DNA from: Gordonia rubripertincta
Lineage (GTDB): Bacteria > Actinomycetota > Actinomycetes > Mycobacteriales > Mycobacteriaceae
Direction: 5' to 3'
Assembly (NCBI RefSeq): GCF_038024875.1
Contig: NZ_CP136136.1
Coordinates: forward strand, 4,340,001 to 4,404,000
Length of the DNA stretch: 64,000 nt
The position numbers were made by a program, and so were the translations under genes. Under the pieces are notes generated by a model, which was given only the letters and a program-made list of their open reading frames with translations, had not been told where the DNA came from and made no database searches. How positions within the stretch are numbered: the first letter of the stretch is position 1; every line of letters begins with the position of its first letter. Shown here piece after piece: positions 15,108-23,459 of the stretch.

Positions 15108-17119
15108 AGTGTGCGCTCCGATTCGCCCAGGGCGCGGCGGGTCTCGCCCGGCGCCCAGTACCTCTTGGTCTCCTTACGGCGATCCGACGACGTGAGCTGC
15201 CAGGGCACCGAGGTCACCATCACCCCGGGCTCGAACAGCAGACGTCCCTTGAGCCGCAGCGCGGACTGGTTGTGCAGGATCTGTTCCCACCAGTGTCCGA
15301 CGACGTACTCCGGGATGAACACGGTGACCACGTCGCGGGGGTTCTCGCGGCGCACCCGCCGCACGTACTCGATCACCGGCCGGGTGATCTCGCGATACGG
15401 GGAGGCGATGACCTTCAACGGGATGGTGATGTCGCTGGCCTCCCACTCGGCCACCAGCTTGCGGGTGTCGCGGTCGTCGACGTTCACCGTGATCGCCTCG
15501 AGCACGTCGGGTCTCGTCGCCCGGGCGTACCGCAGGGCACGCTTGGATGCCATGTGCAGACTCGACACCAGGACGATCGAGTGCGTCCGGCTGGGCAGCA
15601 CACCCTCGTCGTCGGTCTCGGCGCGATCCAGCTCGCGCTGCACCGACGCATAGTGATGGTGGATCAGCTTCATGAGCACGAAGATCGAGACCATCGCCAG
15701 CACCGCGATCCACGCACCCGCAGTGAATTTCGTGATCAGGACGACCACCAGAACCGTCGCTGTCATCACCAGGCCGACCGAGTTCACCACCCGCGACTGC
15801 AGCATCCGGCGGCGGGCACTCGGGTCGGTCTCGGTGCGCAGCAGACGCGTCCAGTGGCGCACCATGCCGGTCTGACTCAACGTGAACGAGACGAACACGC
15901 CCACGATGTAGAGCTGGATCAGCGCGGTCACCTGCGCGCCGAACGCGACCACGAAGATGATCGCCGCGACCGCCAGGAACAGGATGCCGTTGCTGAACGC
16001 CAACCGGTCGCCGCGGGTGTGCAGCTGACGCGGCAGGTACCGGTCCTGGGCCAGCACCGAACCGAGCACCGGGAATCCGTTGAACGCGGTGTTCGCGGCC
16101 AGCAACAGGATCAGCGCCGTGACGGTCGCGACGAAGAAGAAGCCGGCCGGGAACGAGTCGAAGACGGCGTGGGCGAGCTGCGCGATCATCGCCTTCTGCT
16201 GATAACCGTCGGGGGCGCCGATGAGATCCTGCGCCGGATCCATCACGTACTTCGCACCGATCTCCTGGGCGAGCAGGACGATGCCGAGCAGCAGGGTGAT
16301 GGAGAAGCCACCCAGCATCAGCAGCGTGGTCGCGGCATTGCGCGACTTCGGTTTCCGGAACGCCGGGACGCCGTTGCTGATGGCCTCGACGCCCGTCAGA
16401 GCGGCACACCCGGACGAGAACGACCGGGCCACCAGGAAGACCAGCGCGAGCCCGGTGAGGTTGTCCTGTTCCGCCGCGATACCGAAGTCGGCGGTCTCCG
16501 AACGGATCTCCTGGCCCAGGACGAAGATCTCGGTGAAGCCCCAGATGAGCATGGCCAGCACGCCGATGATGAAGGCGTAGGTGGGGATGGCCAGGAAGGC
16601 CCCGGATTCCTTGATGCCGCGCAGGTTCACCGCGGCGAGGATCATGATCGCACCGACGCAGAACCAGACCTTGTGCTCGTTGACGAACGGCACGGCCGAA
16701 CCGATGTTCTCCGCTGCCGACGTCACCGAGACCGCGACTGTCAGCACGTAGTCGACGAGCAGCGCGCTGCCGACGGTCAGGCCGGCGTTGGGTCCCAGGT
16801 TGACGGTGGCGACCTCGTAGTCGCCGCCACCCGACGGGTATGCGTGGACGTTCTGCCGGTAACTCGCGACCACCACCGCCAGGACCACGGCGACGGCGAT
16901 CGCGACCCATGGGGTGAAGGCGAGGGCGGTGATCCCGGCGACCGACAGGACCAGGAAGATCTCCTGCGGGGCGTACGCCACCGAGCTCATGGCGTCGGAG
17001 GCGAAGACCGGGAGGGCGATCCGTTTGGGGAGCAAGGTGTGGCCCAGCTTGTCGCTGCGGAAAGGCCTGCCGAGCAGGAGGCGCTTCGTCGCGACGGACA
17101 CCTTGGAGACGGTGGACAC
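15104..17119 (-). CDS. APC-family permease resembling potassium importer KimA
   Basis: 671 residues: about twelve transmembrane segments, then a cytosolic domain from roughly residue 450. The N-terminus has LLLGRPFRSDKLGHTLLPKR and FASDAMSSVAYAPQEIFL, as in Bacillus KimA. Further matches are AYPSGGGDYEVA, SSGCAALTGVEAISNGVPAF and YLPRQLHTRGDRLAFSNGI. KimA is a proton-coupled potassium importer controlled by c-di-AMP, so potassium transport is a fair inference, but amino-acid transport is not excluded. It is divergent from two TrkA-type genes. GTG 17119 is fixed by a TAGGGT -10 six bases upstream. Orthologous position: Rv2690c. Confidence 0.82.
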   Translation of the reverse strand: MSTVSKVSVATKRLLLGRPFRSDKLGHTLLPKRIALPVFASDAMSSVAYAPQEIFLVLSVAGITALAFTPWVAIAVAVVLAVVVASYRQNVHAYPSGGGDYEVATVNLGPNAGLTVGSALLVDYVLTVAVSVTSAAENIGSAVPFVNEHKVWFCVGAIMILAAVNLRGIKESGAFLAIPTYAFIIGVLAMLIWGFTEIFVLGQEIRSETADFGIAAEQDNLTGLALVFLVARSFSSGCAALTGVEAISNGVPAFRKPKSRNAATTLLMLGGFSITLLLGIVLLAQEIGAKYVMDPAQDLIGAPDGYQQKAMIAQLAHAVFDSFPAGFFFVATVTALILLLAANTAFNGFPVLGSVLAQDRYLPRQLHTRGDRLAFSNGILFLAVAAIIFVVAFGAQVTALIQLYIVGVFVSFTLSQTGMVRHWTRLLRTETDPSARRRMLQSRVVNSVGLVMTATVLVVVLITKFTAGAWIAVLAMVSIFVLMKLIHHHYASVQRELDRAETDDEGVLPSRTHSIVLVSSLHMASKRALRYARATRPDVLEAITVNVDDRDTRKLVAEWEASDITIPLKVIASPYREITRPVIEYVRRVRRENPRDVVTVFIPEYVVGHWWEQILHNQSALRLKGRLLFEPGVMVTSVPWQLTSSDRRKETKRYWAPGETRRALGESERTL

Positions 17120-17125
17120 CAGGCA

Positions 17126-17131
17126 ACCCTA
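17126..17131 (-). promoter_or_regulatory. -10 element of leaderless permease promoter
   Basis: TAGGGT on the minus strand, six bases before the GTG at 17119. It would make the permease-methyltransferase mRNA leaderless. Confidence 0.55.
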
Positions 17132-17197
17132 GAGCGTCCGCGTCGCGGCGGGTAGGTTCGACTCGCGGCACGCAGGTCGCGTCAGGAGAGGAATGTC

Positions 17198-17863
17198 GTG
17201 CAGGTAGTCATCATGGGTTGTGGGCGTGTCGGATCGTCGCTCGCGATGGCGATGCAGAAACGCGGACACGACGTCGCGATCATCGACCGGGACCCCTCCG
17301 CGTTCGCGCGGCTGTCCGTTGATTTCGCCGGCCGCACGATCACCGGCGTGGGCTTCGACCGGGACATCCTCGTGAAGGCCGGGATCGAGCATGCCGATGC
17401 CTTCGCCGCGGTGTCGTCGGGCGACAACTCCAACATCATCGCCGCGCGCGTGGCGAGGGAGACCTTCGACGTCGAGCGGGTCGTCGCCCGCATCTACGAC
17501 GCCAAACGCGCCGAGGTCTACGAACGCCTGGGCATCCCGACGGTCGCCACCGTGCCGTGGACCACCGAACGTTTCGTTTCCGCGCTCGGCGAGATCGCGA
17601 CGACCGAGTGGCGCGATCCCTCGGGCACTCTCGCGGTCGCCGAGATCGACGTCGACGAGTCGTGGATCGGGGTGTCGGTCGCCAAGTTCCAGGAACAGAG
17701 CGGCGCGCGGGTAGTCTTCCTCAACCGGGTCGGCCGGCCGGTCCTGCCGGAGGCCAAAACCGTTCTCCAGCAGGATGATGTGGTCTACGGCGCGGTGCTG
17801 CTCGACAACCTGGCCAACGCCCGCCGCATCGCCGCGGCTCCGTTCATCCAGGCGGAGTCCTGA
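17198..17863 (+). CDS. ceoB: TrkA-type potassium uptake regulator (CeoB)
   Basis: A 221-residue cytosolic RCK protein: an N-terminal NAD-binding Rossmann domain (VVIMGCGRVGSSLAMAMQKR, GxGxxG at residues 7-12, acidic end of strand 2 in AIIDRD) and a C-terminal RCK_C domain from about residue 140 (LAVAEIDVDESWIGVSVAKF). Such subunits gate potassium transporters in response to NAD(H) or ATP. The GTG start has an AGGAGAGGA ribosome site. It pairs with the next gene and is divergent from the KimA-like permease. Ortholog by position: Rv2691. Confidence 0.9.
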   Translation: MQVVIMGCGRVGSSLAMAMQKRGHDVAIIDRDPSAFARLSVDFAGRTITGVGFDRDILVKAGIEHADAFAAVSSGDNSNIIAARVARETFDVERVVARIYDAKRAEVYERLGIPTVATVPWTTERFVSALGEIATTEWRDPSGTLAVAEIDVDESWIGVSVAKFQEQSGARVVFLNRVGRPVLPEAKTVLQQDDVVYGAVLLDNLANARRIAAAPFIQAES

Positions 17864-17906
17864 ACACCCCGAGGCACCAGAGCCCCGAACACCGAGGAGT
17901 CATCCT

Positions 17907-18569
17907 GTGAAGGTCGCCATCGCCGGAGCCGGCGCGGTCGGGCGCTCGATCGCCCGCGAACTCCTCGTCAACTCGCACGACGTCACACTGTTCGAGCGCA
18001 AGGCCGACCACGTCGACCCGGACTCGGTGCCGGGCGCCAAATGGATCCTCGCCGACGCCTGTGAACTCGCGAGACTCGAAGATGCGCAGTTGCAGACCTT
18101 CGACGTGATGATCGCCGCGACCGGCGACGACAAGGCCAACCTGGTCGTGAGTCTGCTCGCCAAGACCGAGTTCGCGATCAACCGCGTCGTCGCCCGGGTC
18201 AACGATCCGCGCAACGAGTGGCTGTTCGGCGAGGACTGGGGCGTCGATGTCGCGGTGTCGACGCCGCGCCTGCTCGCGTCGCTCGTCGAGGAGGCGGTGT
18301 CGGTGGGTGATCTGGTCCGCCTCATGACCTTTCGGCAGGGGCAGGCCAATCTCGTCGAGCTCACCCTGCCGTCGAACACCCCGATGGCGGGCAAGCCGGT
18401 ACGCAAGCTGGAACTGCCGCGCGACGTGGCACTCGTCGCGATCCTGCGGGGCGGCCGGGTCATCGTGCCGCAGAGCGACGACCCGATCGAGGGCGGCGAC
18501 GAGCTGATCTTCATCGCCCCGGCGGAGGCGGAACCGGCCCTTTACGAGGCCATGAAGATCACGCGCTGA
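17907..18569 (+). CDS. ceoC: TrkA-type potassium uptake regulator (CeoC)
   Basis: A 220-residue paralogue of the preceding gene with the same domains: MKVAIAGAGAVGRSIARELL (NAD site) and a C-terminal RCK_C domain starting near LVELTLPSNTPMAGKPVRKL. GAGG-type ribosome site, 43 bases after ceoB, so one operon. No TrkH/KtrB channel gene is in the window; the only linked transporter is the divergent KimA-like permease. The stop codon lies inside a short tandem repeat that continues into the neighbouring convergent gene. Ortholog by position: Rv2692. Confidence 0.9.
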   Translation: MKVAIAGAGAVGRSIARELLVNSHDVTLFERKADHVDPDSVPGAKWILADACELARLEDAQLQTFDVMIAATGDDKANLVVSLLAKTEFAINRVVARVNDPRNEWLFGEDWGVDVAVSTPRLLASLVEEAVSVGDLVRLMTFRQGQANLVELTLPSNTPMAGKPVRKLELPRDVALVAILRGGRVIVPQSDDPIEGGDELIFIAPAEAEPALYEAMKITR

Positions 18570-18609
18570 GGATCACGCCCTGAAGGATCACGCCCTGAAG
18601 GATCACGCA
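18551..18609. repeat. 15-bp tandem repeat across the ceoC and DUF3159 stop codons
   Basis: Four units: CATGAAGATCACGCG (18551), a 14-base CTGAGGATCACGCC (18566), CTGAAGGATCACGCC (18580) and CTGAAGGATCACGCA (18595). The first unit is the end of ceoC coding sequence, the second holds its TGA, and the last holds the convergent gene's stop (TCA on the plus strand). Confidence 0.8.
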
Positions 18610-19283
18610 CCGACGGTTTCTTCCTCGCGGACCGCGCGGCGGACGAGCAGGACCGTGGCGACCACCGCCAGGGCGGTCAGCGGCCAGCCCATCGCGATCC
18701 GCGTGAAGGCCAGCCAGCCGGTGGCACCGAGGTCGTAGAGCTCGGACTGGGCGAGATAGCGGGCCGCGAAGACCAGAGCCCACAGGGCGGTGGCGATGTC
18801 GTAGGCGCGCAACGTCCGACGGTGCTTGCGCCAGGCGGTCCCCTGCCCGTTCACGAGATGCCAGGCGACCCCGATCAGCGGCCAGCGCACGACGATGGAG
18901 ATCACGAACGCGATCGCGTACGCGAGGGTGGTCCAGATCCCGAAGAGGAAGTAACCCTTGGCGTCCCCCACGCGGTTGGCGATGAAGACGCAGATGGCCA
19001 CGCCGAGGAGGCCGGAGATCGCCGGGGTGAGTCCCTCGCGGCGGACGAGCCGCACCACGAAGACCAAAGCCGCGGCGGTGAGCGCGGCGATGATGGCGGC
19101 GGTGAGGCCGAAGAAGGAGTTGACGGGGACGAACACGACGACCGGGACCGTCGAGTAGATCAGGCCGGAGACGCCGCCGATCTGATCGAGCACTGTGGGG
19201 GCCGGCTCGGGGCCTGGTTCCTGCTCGACGTCGTGCTCGGCGGACTCGTCGTCCGACCTACCGGTGTCACTGGCGGGTGTCAC
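18603..19283 (-). CDS. DUF3159 membrane protein
   Basis: A 226-residue integral membrane protein of unknown function, the positional equivalent of Rv2693c. Residues 1-35 are acidic and cytosolic (EHDVEQEPGPEPAP), then TVLDQIGGVSGLIYSTVPVVVF opens a series of about six hydrophobic segments. The motif FRxGxx-type middle (here VRLVRREGLTPAISGLLGVA) and a YFLFGIWTTLAYA segment are typical of the family. The GTG start overlaps the stop of the OB-fold gene (GTGA). The stop codon is in the tandem repeat at 18551-18609. Confidence 0.8.
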   Translation of the reverse strand: MTPASDTGRSDDESAEHDVEQEPGPEPAPTVLDQIGGVSGLIYSTVPVVVFVPVNSFFGLTAAIIAALTAAALVFVVRLVRREGLTPAISGLLGVAICVFIANRVGDAKGYFLFGIWTTLAYAIAFVISIVVRWPLIGVAWHLVNGQGTAWRKHRRTLRAYDIATALWALVFAARYLAQSELYDLGATGWLAFTRIAMGWPLTALAVVATVLLVRRAVREEETVGA

Positions 19284-19657
19284 TCGTCGTCGCTGCCCTG
19301 CAGCTCGTAGTAGGGGTTGTAGATCACCTTGTGACCGTCCTGCAGGGCGAGCCGGCCCCGCACGGTCACCTTGCGGCCGGGTTCGATGCCGGCGATGCGA
19401 TTTCGGCCCAGCCACTTCAGCATGACGATGTCGGAGCCGTCGAAGAACTCCGCCTTCACACCGGCCTTGGCCGAGCGTGAACAGGTCTCCACCGCGCGCA
19501 GCTCGCCGTGCATGGTGACCTCCTCGCCGCGGGCGCAGTCCGACGCGCGTTGTGCGCCCGTCGCCTTCGACTCCTCGGCGATTCGCTCCGCGTCGACGTC
19601 CCCGAGGTCTTCGGTGAGTCGGCGGGTCAGTCGCTTGAGATAACCAGCTGTGGGCAT
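19280..19657 (-). CDS. OB-fold nucleic-acid-binding protein
   Basis: A 125-residue OB-fold protein of unknown role, positional equivalent of Rv2694c. The fold is suggested by alternating strands in EVTMHGELRAVETC and AEFFDGSDIVMLKWLGRNRI, ending with GRLALQDGHKVIYNPYYEL. The N-terminal 45 residues are charged and helical (LKRLTRRLTEDLGDVDAERI). GGGAGG precedes ATG 19657 with suitable spacing. A TACGCT -10-like hexamer lies about 90 bases upstream. It is translationally coupled to the DUF3159 gene. Confidence 0.8.
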   Translation of the reverse strand: MPTAGYLKRLTRRLTEDLGDVDAERIAEESKATGAQRASDCARGEEVTMHGELRAVETCSRSAKAGVKAEFFDGSDIVMLKWLGRNRIAGIEPGRKVTVRGRLALQDGHKVIYNPYYELQGSDDE

Positions 19658-19856
19658 CCCAACCTCCCAATGGATTTCAGCCGGGCGCCAGGGCTTCCGC
19701 CACAGCGTCCGCGGCCACCGAACGAATGATCGGTGGCTGTCCGCCAGCGTAGACCCGGCACCCGCCGGTGACAACGTGGACGACTGGGGCTCACCCGCAG
19801 TCCCGGGACACCCTAAGGGATGATCTCTGGGTGCCTCGCATCCGGATGAACAATTG

Positions 19857-20582
19857 ATGCCCGTCGTGGACAGTCCGCGAACACGAACACCCACCGCACT
19901 GGTGGTGATTCCCGGGACCGGCTCCGATGCCGACCACGTCACACGTGCCTTCGGTCACGCGGCCGCGACGCTCGGTGTGGAGCTGGTCGCGCTCGATCCG
20001 ACGCCGGCGCTGATCGACGGACACCGTCGAGGTCTCGGGCGCGCGGCGGCCGAGCACGATCGCGTTCTGGTCGGAGGGGTGTCGATCGGCGCCGCGATCG
20101 CCCTCGAGTGGGCCCTCGCCGACACCGCCGGACGTTGCGCGGGCGTGTTCGCCGCCCTGCCGGCCTGGAGCGGGGACGCCGATTCCGCGCTCGCCGCCGC
20201 GAGCGCGCGGGCGACCGCCGACGCGATGGAACGGAACGGCCTGGAGGCGACGGTCGCCGAGATGACGGCGAGCAGTCCGGACTGGCTGGCCGAGGAGTTG
20301 TCGCGCTCCTGGCGCCGGCTGTATCCCGAGGTCATCGGTCAGCTGCGGGACGCGGCGCGCTACTGCGCTCCGACACCCGCCCAGATCGCCGGGCTCACGG
20401 TGCCGCTGGCCCTCGTCGCGGCGCGCGACGACCCGATCCATCCCTTCACCGTCGCCCACAGGTGGCACGAAGCAGCACCGCGATCGGCGCTGGTCGAGGT
20501 CAGCCTCGAGGGATGGGGCCGCGACCCCGCGTTGCTCGGTACGAGTTGCCTCGACGCGTACACAAGCCTGTCGAGAAACTAG
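19857..20582 (+). CDS. Alpha/beta-hydrolase family protein
   Basis: 241 residues. The oxyanion segment LVVIPGTGSDADHV lies near residue 15, and the nucleophile elbow is VGGVSIGAAIALEW (G-x-S-x-G, Ser near residue 72). The Asp is in ALVAARDDPIHP. After that point the last 35 residues contain no histidine; the expected GHG position reads EGWGRDP. Either His is supplied from elsewhere or the protein is not a conventional hydrolase. The substrate is unknown; positional equivalent of Rv2695. ATG 19857 is preferred over the TTG directly before it. Confidence 0.75.
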   Translation: MPVVDSPRTRTPTALVVIPGTGSDADHVTRAFGHAAATLGVELVALDPTPALIDGHRRGLGRAAAEHDRVLVGGVSIGAAIALEWALADTAGRCAGVFAALPAWSGDADSALAAASARATADAMERNGLEATVAEMTASSPDWLAEELSRSWRRLYPEVIGQLRDAARYCAPTPAQIAGLTVPLALVAARDDPIHPFTVAHRWHEAAPRSALVEVSLEGWGRDPALLGTSCLDAYTSLSRN

Positions 20583-20597
20583 CCCACTGCCGCCGGG

Positions 20598-21446
20598 TCA
20601 GCGACGACGGAAGAAGCGCTGCATCGCCGAGCCGGACGACGGCGGCAGCGGCGCGTCGTCCTCGGGATCCGGGTCGGCGGTGACCGACGGGTCGTCGTGC
20701 CCGCCCGATCCGCCTTCGGCCGGGGCCTCGGTGTAGGAGTTCTCGCCGTAGACGGTGGCGTGTGCCACCTGGTCCAGCGCTCCCCCGGAAACCCCTTCCG
20801 GGTCGTCGGCGGCCGGGACCTCGGGGGCGGCCGGCTGTGCCCCTGCCTCCGGTTCGGCGAAGATCTGCTGCTGCGCGGCGGCGACCTGGTCGGCCAGCAC
20901 CGGCGGCAGCACGATCGGGAGGGGTTCGCGCGGCGGGTGCGGCTCGGAACCGCGACGCACAACGGTCTCGGCCAGCACGGCCCGGCTCAGGCGCGCGAGG
21001 TCCTCGGCGCTCTCCGACGGCCCGCTGCCGACGCAGCGCACGAGCCAGCGGGGGCCGTCGACGCCGATGAAACGGTGGGTACCTCCTTCGACCTCGGCCA
21101 CCACCTCGCGGCCCCAGTGGCCGTCCTCGATGCTGGTGGCGGCACCGCCGTCACGCAGCGACTCGGCCAGTTCGCGGACCACCTCACGCCACGTCCCCGG
21201 CGACTTGGGTGCCGCGAAGGCACTCACCGAGATCCGGCCGATCGGGGTGACCAGGTAGACGTTCTGGGGCTGGTGGGTCTCCGACATCTCGACGGTCACC
21301 TGCCCACCCTCGACGACCGGCACGAGCACCGAGCCCAGGTCGAGGTGGGAGTTCTCCAGTTCACTGGTCTCGGTCGCGAGGGCGTCGATGTCGTAAGGGC
21401 CCAATGCCTGTCCGACCCGCAGTTCGTCCGAACCGTTATCCGTCAT
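20598..21446 (-). CDS. DUF3710 family protein
   Basis: A 282-residue soluble protein of unknown function, equivalent by position to Rv2696c next to dut. The core (about residues 10-185) includes LGPYDIDALA, LDLGSVLVPVVEG, GTWREVVRELAESLRDGG and RFIGVDGPRWLVRCVGSG. The C-terminal 90 residues are acidic and proline-rich, ending QRFFRRR. ATG 21446 has a GAGGAG site; an in-frame ATG at 21470 lies only nine bases after a TAATCT hexamer and is a possible alternative. It is transcribed in the same direction as dut, 77 bases downstream. Confidence 0.8.
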   Translation of the reverse strand: MTDNGSDELRVGQALGPYDIDALATETSELENSHLDLGSVLVPVVEGGQVTVEMSETHQPQNVYLVTPIGRISVSAFAAPKSPGTWREVVRELAESLRDGGAATSIEDGHWGREVVAEVEGGTHRFIGVDGPRWLVRCVGSGPSESAEDLARLSRAVLAETVVRRGSEPHPPREPLPIVLPPVLADQVAAAQQQIFAEPEAGAQPAAPEVPAADDPEGVSGGALDQVAHATVYGENSYTEAPAEGGSGGHDDPSVTADPDPEDDAPLPPSSGSAMQRFFRRR

Positions 21447-21523
21447 CGCCCACTCCTCGTTGATCCGCATTCGTGTTGAAGATTAATCGACGCGGGGACA
21501 GACGACTCCCGGCGTGTCGTGCT

Positions 21524-21997
21524 TCAGCCCAGGATGGCGTGGCCGCCGCTGGACCCGTATCCGCCGTCGCCGCGGCTGGTGTCGTCGAGTTCGTCGACCT
21601 CGACGAAGTCGGGTAGTTCGACGCGCTGCACGATCAGCTGCGCGATCCGGTCACCACGCGAGATGGTGATGGACTGCTCGGGGTCGAGATTGACGAGGCA
21701 GACCTTGATCTCCCCGCGATATCCCGCGTCGATCGTGCCGGGCGAGTTGACGATGGACAGTCCGGCGCGGGCGGCGAGCCCGGAGCGTGGATGGATAAGG
21801 CCCACCGTGCCGAACGGCAGCGCGATCGCGATCCCGGTGCCGACCAGCTGACGGCGTCCCGCGGGCAGTTCCAGGTCGATCGTCGAGCACAGGTCGACGC
21901 CGGCATCCCCGGGATGAGCTCGAGTGGGCAACGGCAGATCGGGGTCGAGTCGACGTACCGCGATCGGCGGCAGAGGGGGAGATCTGGGGTCACGCAC
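21524..21997 (-). CDS. dut: dUTP diphosphatase
   Basis: A 157-residue trimeric dUTPase that hydrolyses dUTP to dUMP and keeps uracil out of DNA. Motif 1 is AHPGDAGVDLCS, motif 2 HPRSGLAARAGL, motif 3 SPGTIDAGYRGEIKV, motif 4 RGDRIAQLIVQ, and motif 5 the C-terminal TSRGDGGYGSSGGH that closes over the site. The GTG at 21997 gives a length close to the 154-residue M. tuberculosis enzyme. Only 19 bases separate it from the divergent GTG at 22017, so the two promoters overlap. Confidence 0.94.
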   Translation of the reverse strand: MRDPRSPPLPPIAVRRLDPDLPLPTRAHPGDAGVDLCSTIDLELPAGRRQLVGTGIAIALPFGTVGLIHPRSGLAARAGLSIVNSPGTIDAGYRGEIKVCLVNLDPEQSITISRGDRIAQLIVQRVELPDFVEVDELDDTSRGDGGYGSSGGHAILG

Positions 21998-22003
21998 GCA
22001 GAC

Positions 22004-22009
22004 TACGCT
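22004..22009 (+). promoter_or_regulatory. -10 element of leaderless DUF3093 gene
   Basis: TACGCT, seven bases, then the GTG at 22017. The same stretch read on the minus strand gives TAGTCT upstream of dut, so the divergent promoters share bases. Confidence 0.5.
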
Positions 22010-22016
22010 GGTCAAC

Positions 22017-22571
22017 GTGACCGCACCTCAATCGCCCGACAACACCGGCGACACGTCGGAGAATCCGGCGACGCGCCGCGATCCCGGATCCGCGGACCTC
22101 TTCGACGAGCGTCTGCACGTGCCGTGGTGGTGGTGGCTGGCCGCTGCCGTCGTGACCGGCGTGGTGGGCTACGAGATCCAGTTGTCCGCCCACGGCAGCA
22201 AGTGGAGCGTGGTCGGTTACGTCGTCACCGCGCTCCTCTGCGTCTTGGTCCTGTGGTCGATGAGCCGCACCCGCGTCCGGGTCACCGCCGACCACGAACT
22301 GCAGGCGCATCGCGCCCGGTTGCCGCGGTCCGTCGTCGCACGCGGTGCGTCGATCCCGGCGACCGCCAAGAGCGCCGCCCTCGGCCGCCAACTCGACCCC
22401 GCCGCCTACCTGGTGCACCGGTTCTGGGTGAAGACCATGGTCCTCATCGTCCTCGACGATCCCGACGACCCGACCCCCTACTGGTTGGTGTCGACCCGAC
22501 GCCCGGCCGAGCTCCTGGCGGCTCTCGACATCCCGGACGCCGCCGCAGACCGCCCGTCCGCGACCGCCTGA
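22017..22571 (+). CDS. DUF3093 membrane protein
   Basis: A 184-residue protein of unknown function, equivalent to Rv2698. After about 38 soluble residues come two transmembrane helices (WWWWLAAAVVTGVVGYEIQL and VVGYVVTALLCVLVLWSM). A cytosolic or extracytosolic domain then contains ARGASIPATAKSAALGRQLDPAAY and the family end WLVSTRRPAELLAAL. The GTG start is set by the leaderless -10 spacing; the in-frame ATG at 21924 would overlap dut. Confidence 0.8.
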   Translation: MTAPQSPDNTGDTSENPATRRDPGSADLFDERLHVPWWWWLAAAVVTGVVGYEIQLSAHGSKWSVVGYVVTALLCVLVLWSMSRTRVRVTADHELQAHRARLPRSVVARGASIPATAKSAALGRQLDPAAYLVHRFWVKTMVLIVLDDPDDPTPYWLVSTRRPAELLAALDIPDAAADRPSATA

Positions 22572-22604
22572 CGGCACCTGCGGCCAAGGGACCGAAGACA
22601 CGAC

Positions 22605-22636
22605 GAAGGGGCCGCGCCTGGTGGCGCGGCCCCTTC
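22605..22636. terminator. Bidirectional terminator between DUF3093 and DUF4193 genes
   Basis: A perfect 14-base-pair stem (GAAGGGGCCGCGCC with its complement) and TGGT loop, flanked by AAG/CTT-rich bases. It lies between two convergent genes. Confidence 0.85.
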
Positions 22637-22709
22637 TTCGTCAGGCCCTGCTCGTCGGTCACTCGGCGTCAGGGACTCGTCGTGCACATCCGCGGGTGTT
22701 CCGCAGAAC

Positions 22710-23009
22710 TCATGCGCAGTCGACGCAGATCAGCGAGTTGCCGTTCTCCTCGGCCAGCCGGCTACGGTGGTAGACGAGAAAGCAGCTGGTACAAGTGAAT
22801 TCGTCGGCCTGCTTCGGGATGACCCGGACCGACAGTTCTTCGCCGGAGAGATCGGCACCGGGCAGTTCGAAGGACTCCGCGGTGTCGCTCTCGTCGACGT
22901 CGACCGCCGCGGACTGCGCCTCGCTCCGACGGGCCTTCAGCTCTTCGAGCGAGTCTTCGTTGAGGTCCTCGGCCTCGGTGCGTCGTGGCGCGTCGTAATC
23001 AGTAGCCAT
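22710..23009 (-). CDS. DUF4193 small zinc-finger-like protein
   Basis: A 99-residue acidic protein of unknown function (Rv2699c type). The first two thirds are rich in Asp/Glu (AEDLNEDSLEELKARR). The C-terminus has two CxxC pairs: FTCTSCFLVYHRSRL and the terminal LICVDCA, a probable zinc site. The short, acidic, highly conserved form resembles RNA-polymerase- or ribosome-associated accessory proteins, but that is speculation. A TAGACA hexamer at 23103-23108 (minus) may be its -10, leaving a leader of about 85 bases. Confidence 0.85.
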   Translation of the reverse strand: MATDYDAPRRTEAEDLNEDSLEELKARRSEAQSAAVDVDESDTAESFELPGADLSGEELSVRVIPKQADEFTCTSCFLVYHRSRLAEENGNSLICVDCA

Positions 23010-23459
23010 TGTGTGCCTTACTTTGTTGAGAGGGTGAGGGGGCGCTCTCGGTTCCGGCTGGTGGCCGTCACCCAGGGGTGGTGCGCACGACTCCGCCGGA
23101 ATTGTCTAGCCGGTGGGGTCACTACAACACCGCCTCGAGCACAATTCGTTTCCGAGAATCCGGCGTATTGCGTGACTTCGGTCACGATTAGATGTCGGTT
23201 GCACCCCGGGTCTGGAAGCGCGGGCGCCCGAAGAATAGACCACGTCCAGTCAATCGTCAATGTGGCAACGCGAACTTGTCCGAAATCTGGCGTATGACGC
23301 AGGTCCGGCCCATCAGCGGGGTCACGACACGGCACCGGCGGCGAGGCTCGCTCCCGCGGCGCGGTGGACCCTCTAGAGTGTTGCGGAGATCGCGCGGGGC
23401 GTCGTTCCCGGTGAAGCACAACCGCTCGCGAAGTTCGTCCAGTGAGGAGTCGTTCCACG
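23010..23459. other. 450-base divergent intergenic region
   Basis: It separates the start of the DUF4193 gene from that of cei and holds no convincing ORF. Visible elements are a minus-strand TAGACA -10-like hexamer (23103-23108), a UUCG hairpin (23171-23186) and a plus-strand TAGAGT -10-like hexamer (23374-23379) about 80 bases before cei. It is more AT-rich than its surroundings around 23130-23300, consistent with regulatory DNA. Confidence 0.6.
23171..23186. other. UUCG-capped inverted repeat
   Basis: CGTGACTTCGGTCACG: a perfect 6-base-pair inverted repeat around TTCG. As RNA it is a C(UUCG)G tetraloop hairpin, unusually stable for its size; as DNA it could be an operator. No T tract follows on either strand. 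Confidence 0.6.
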
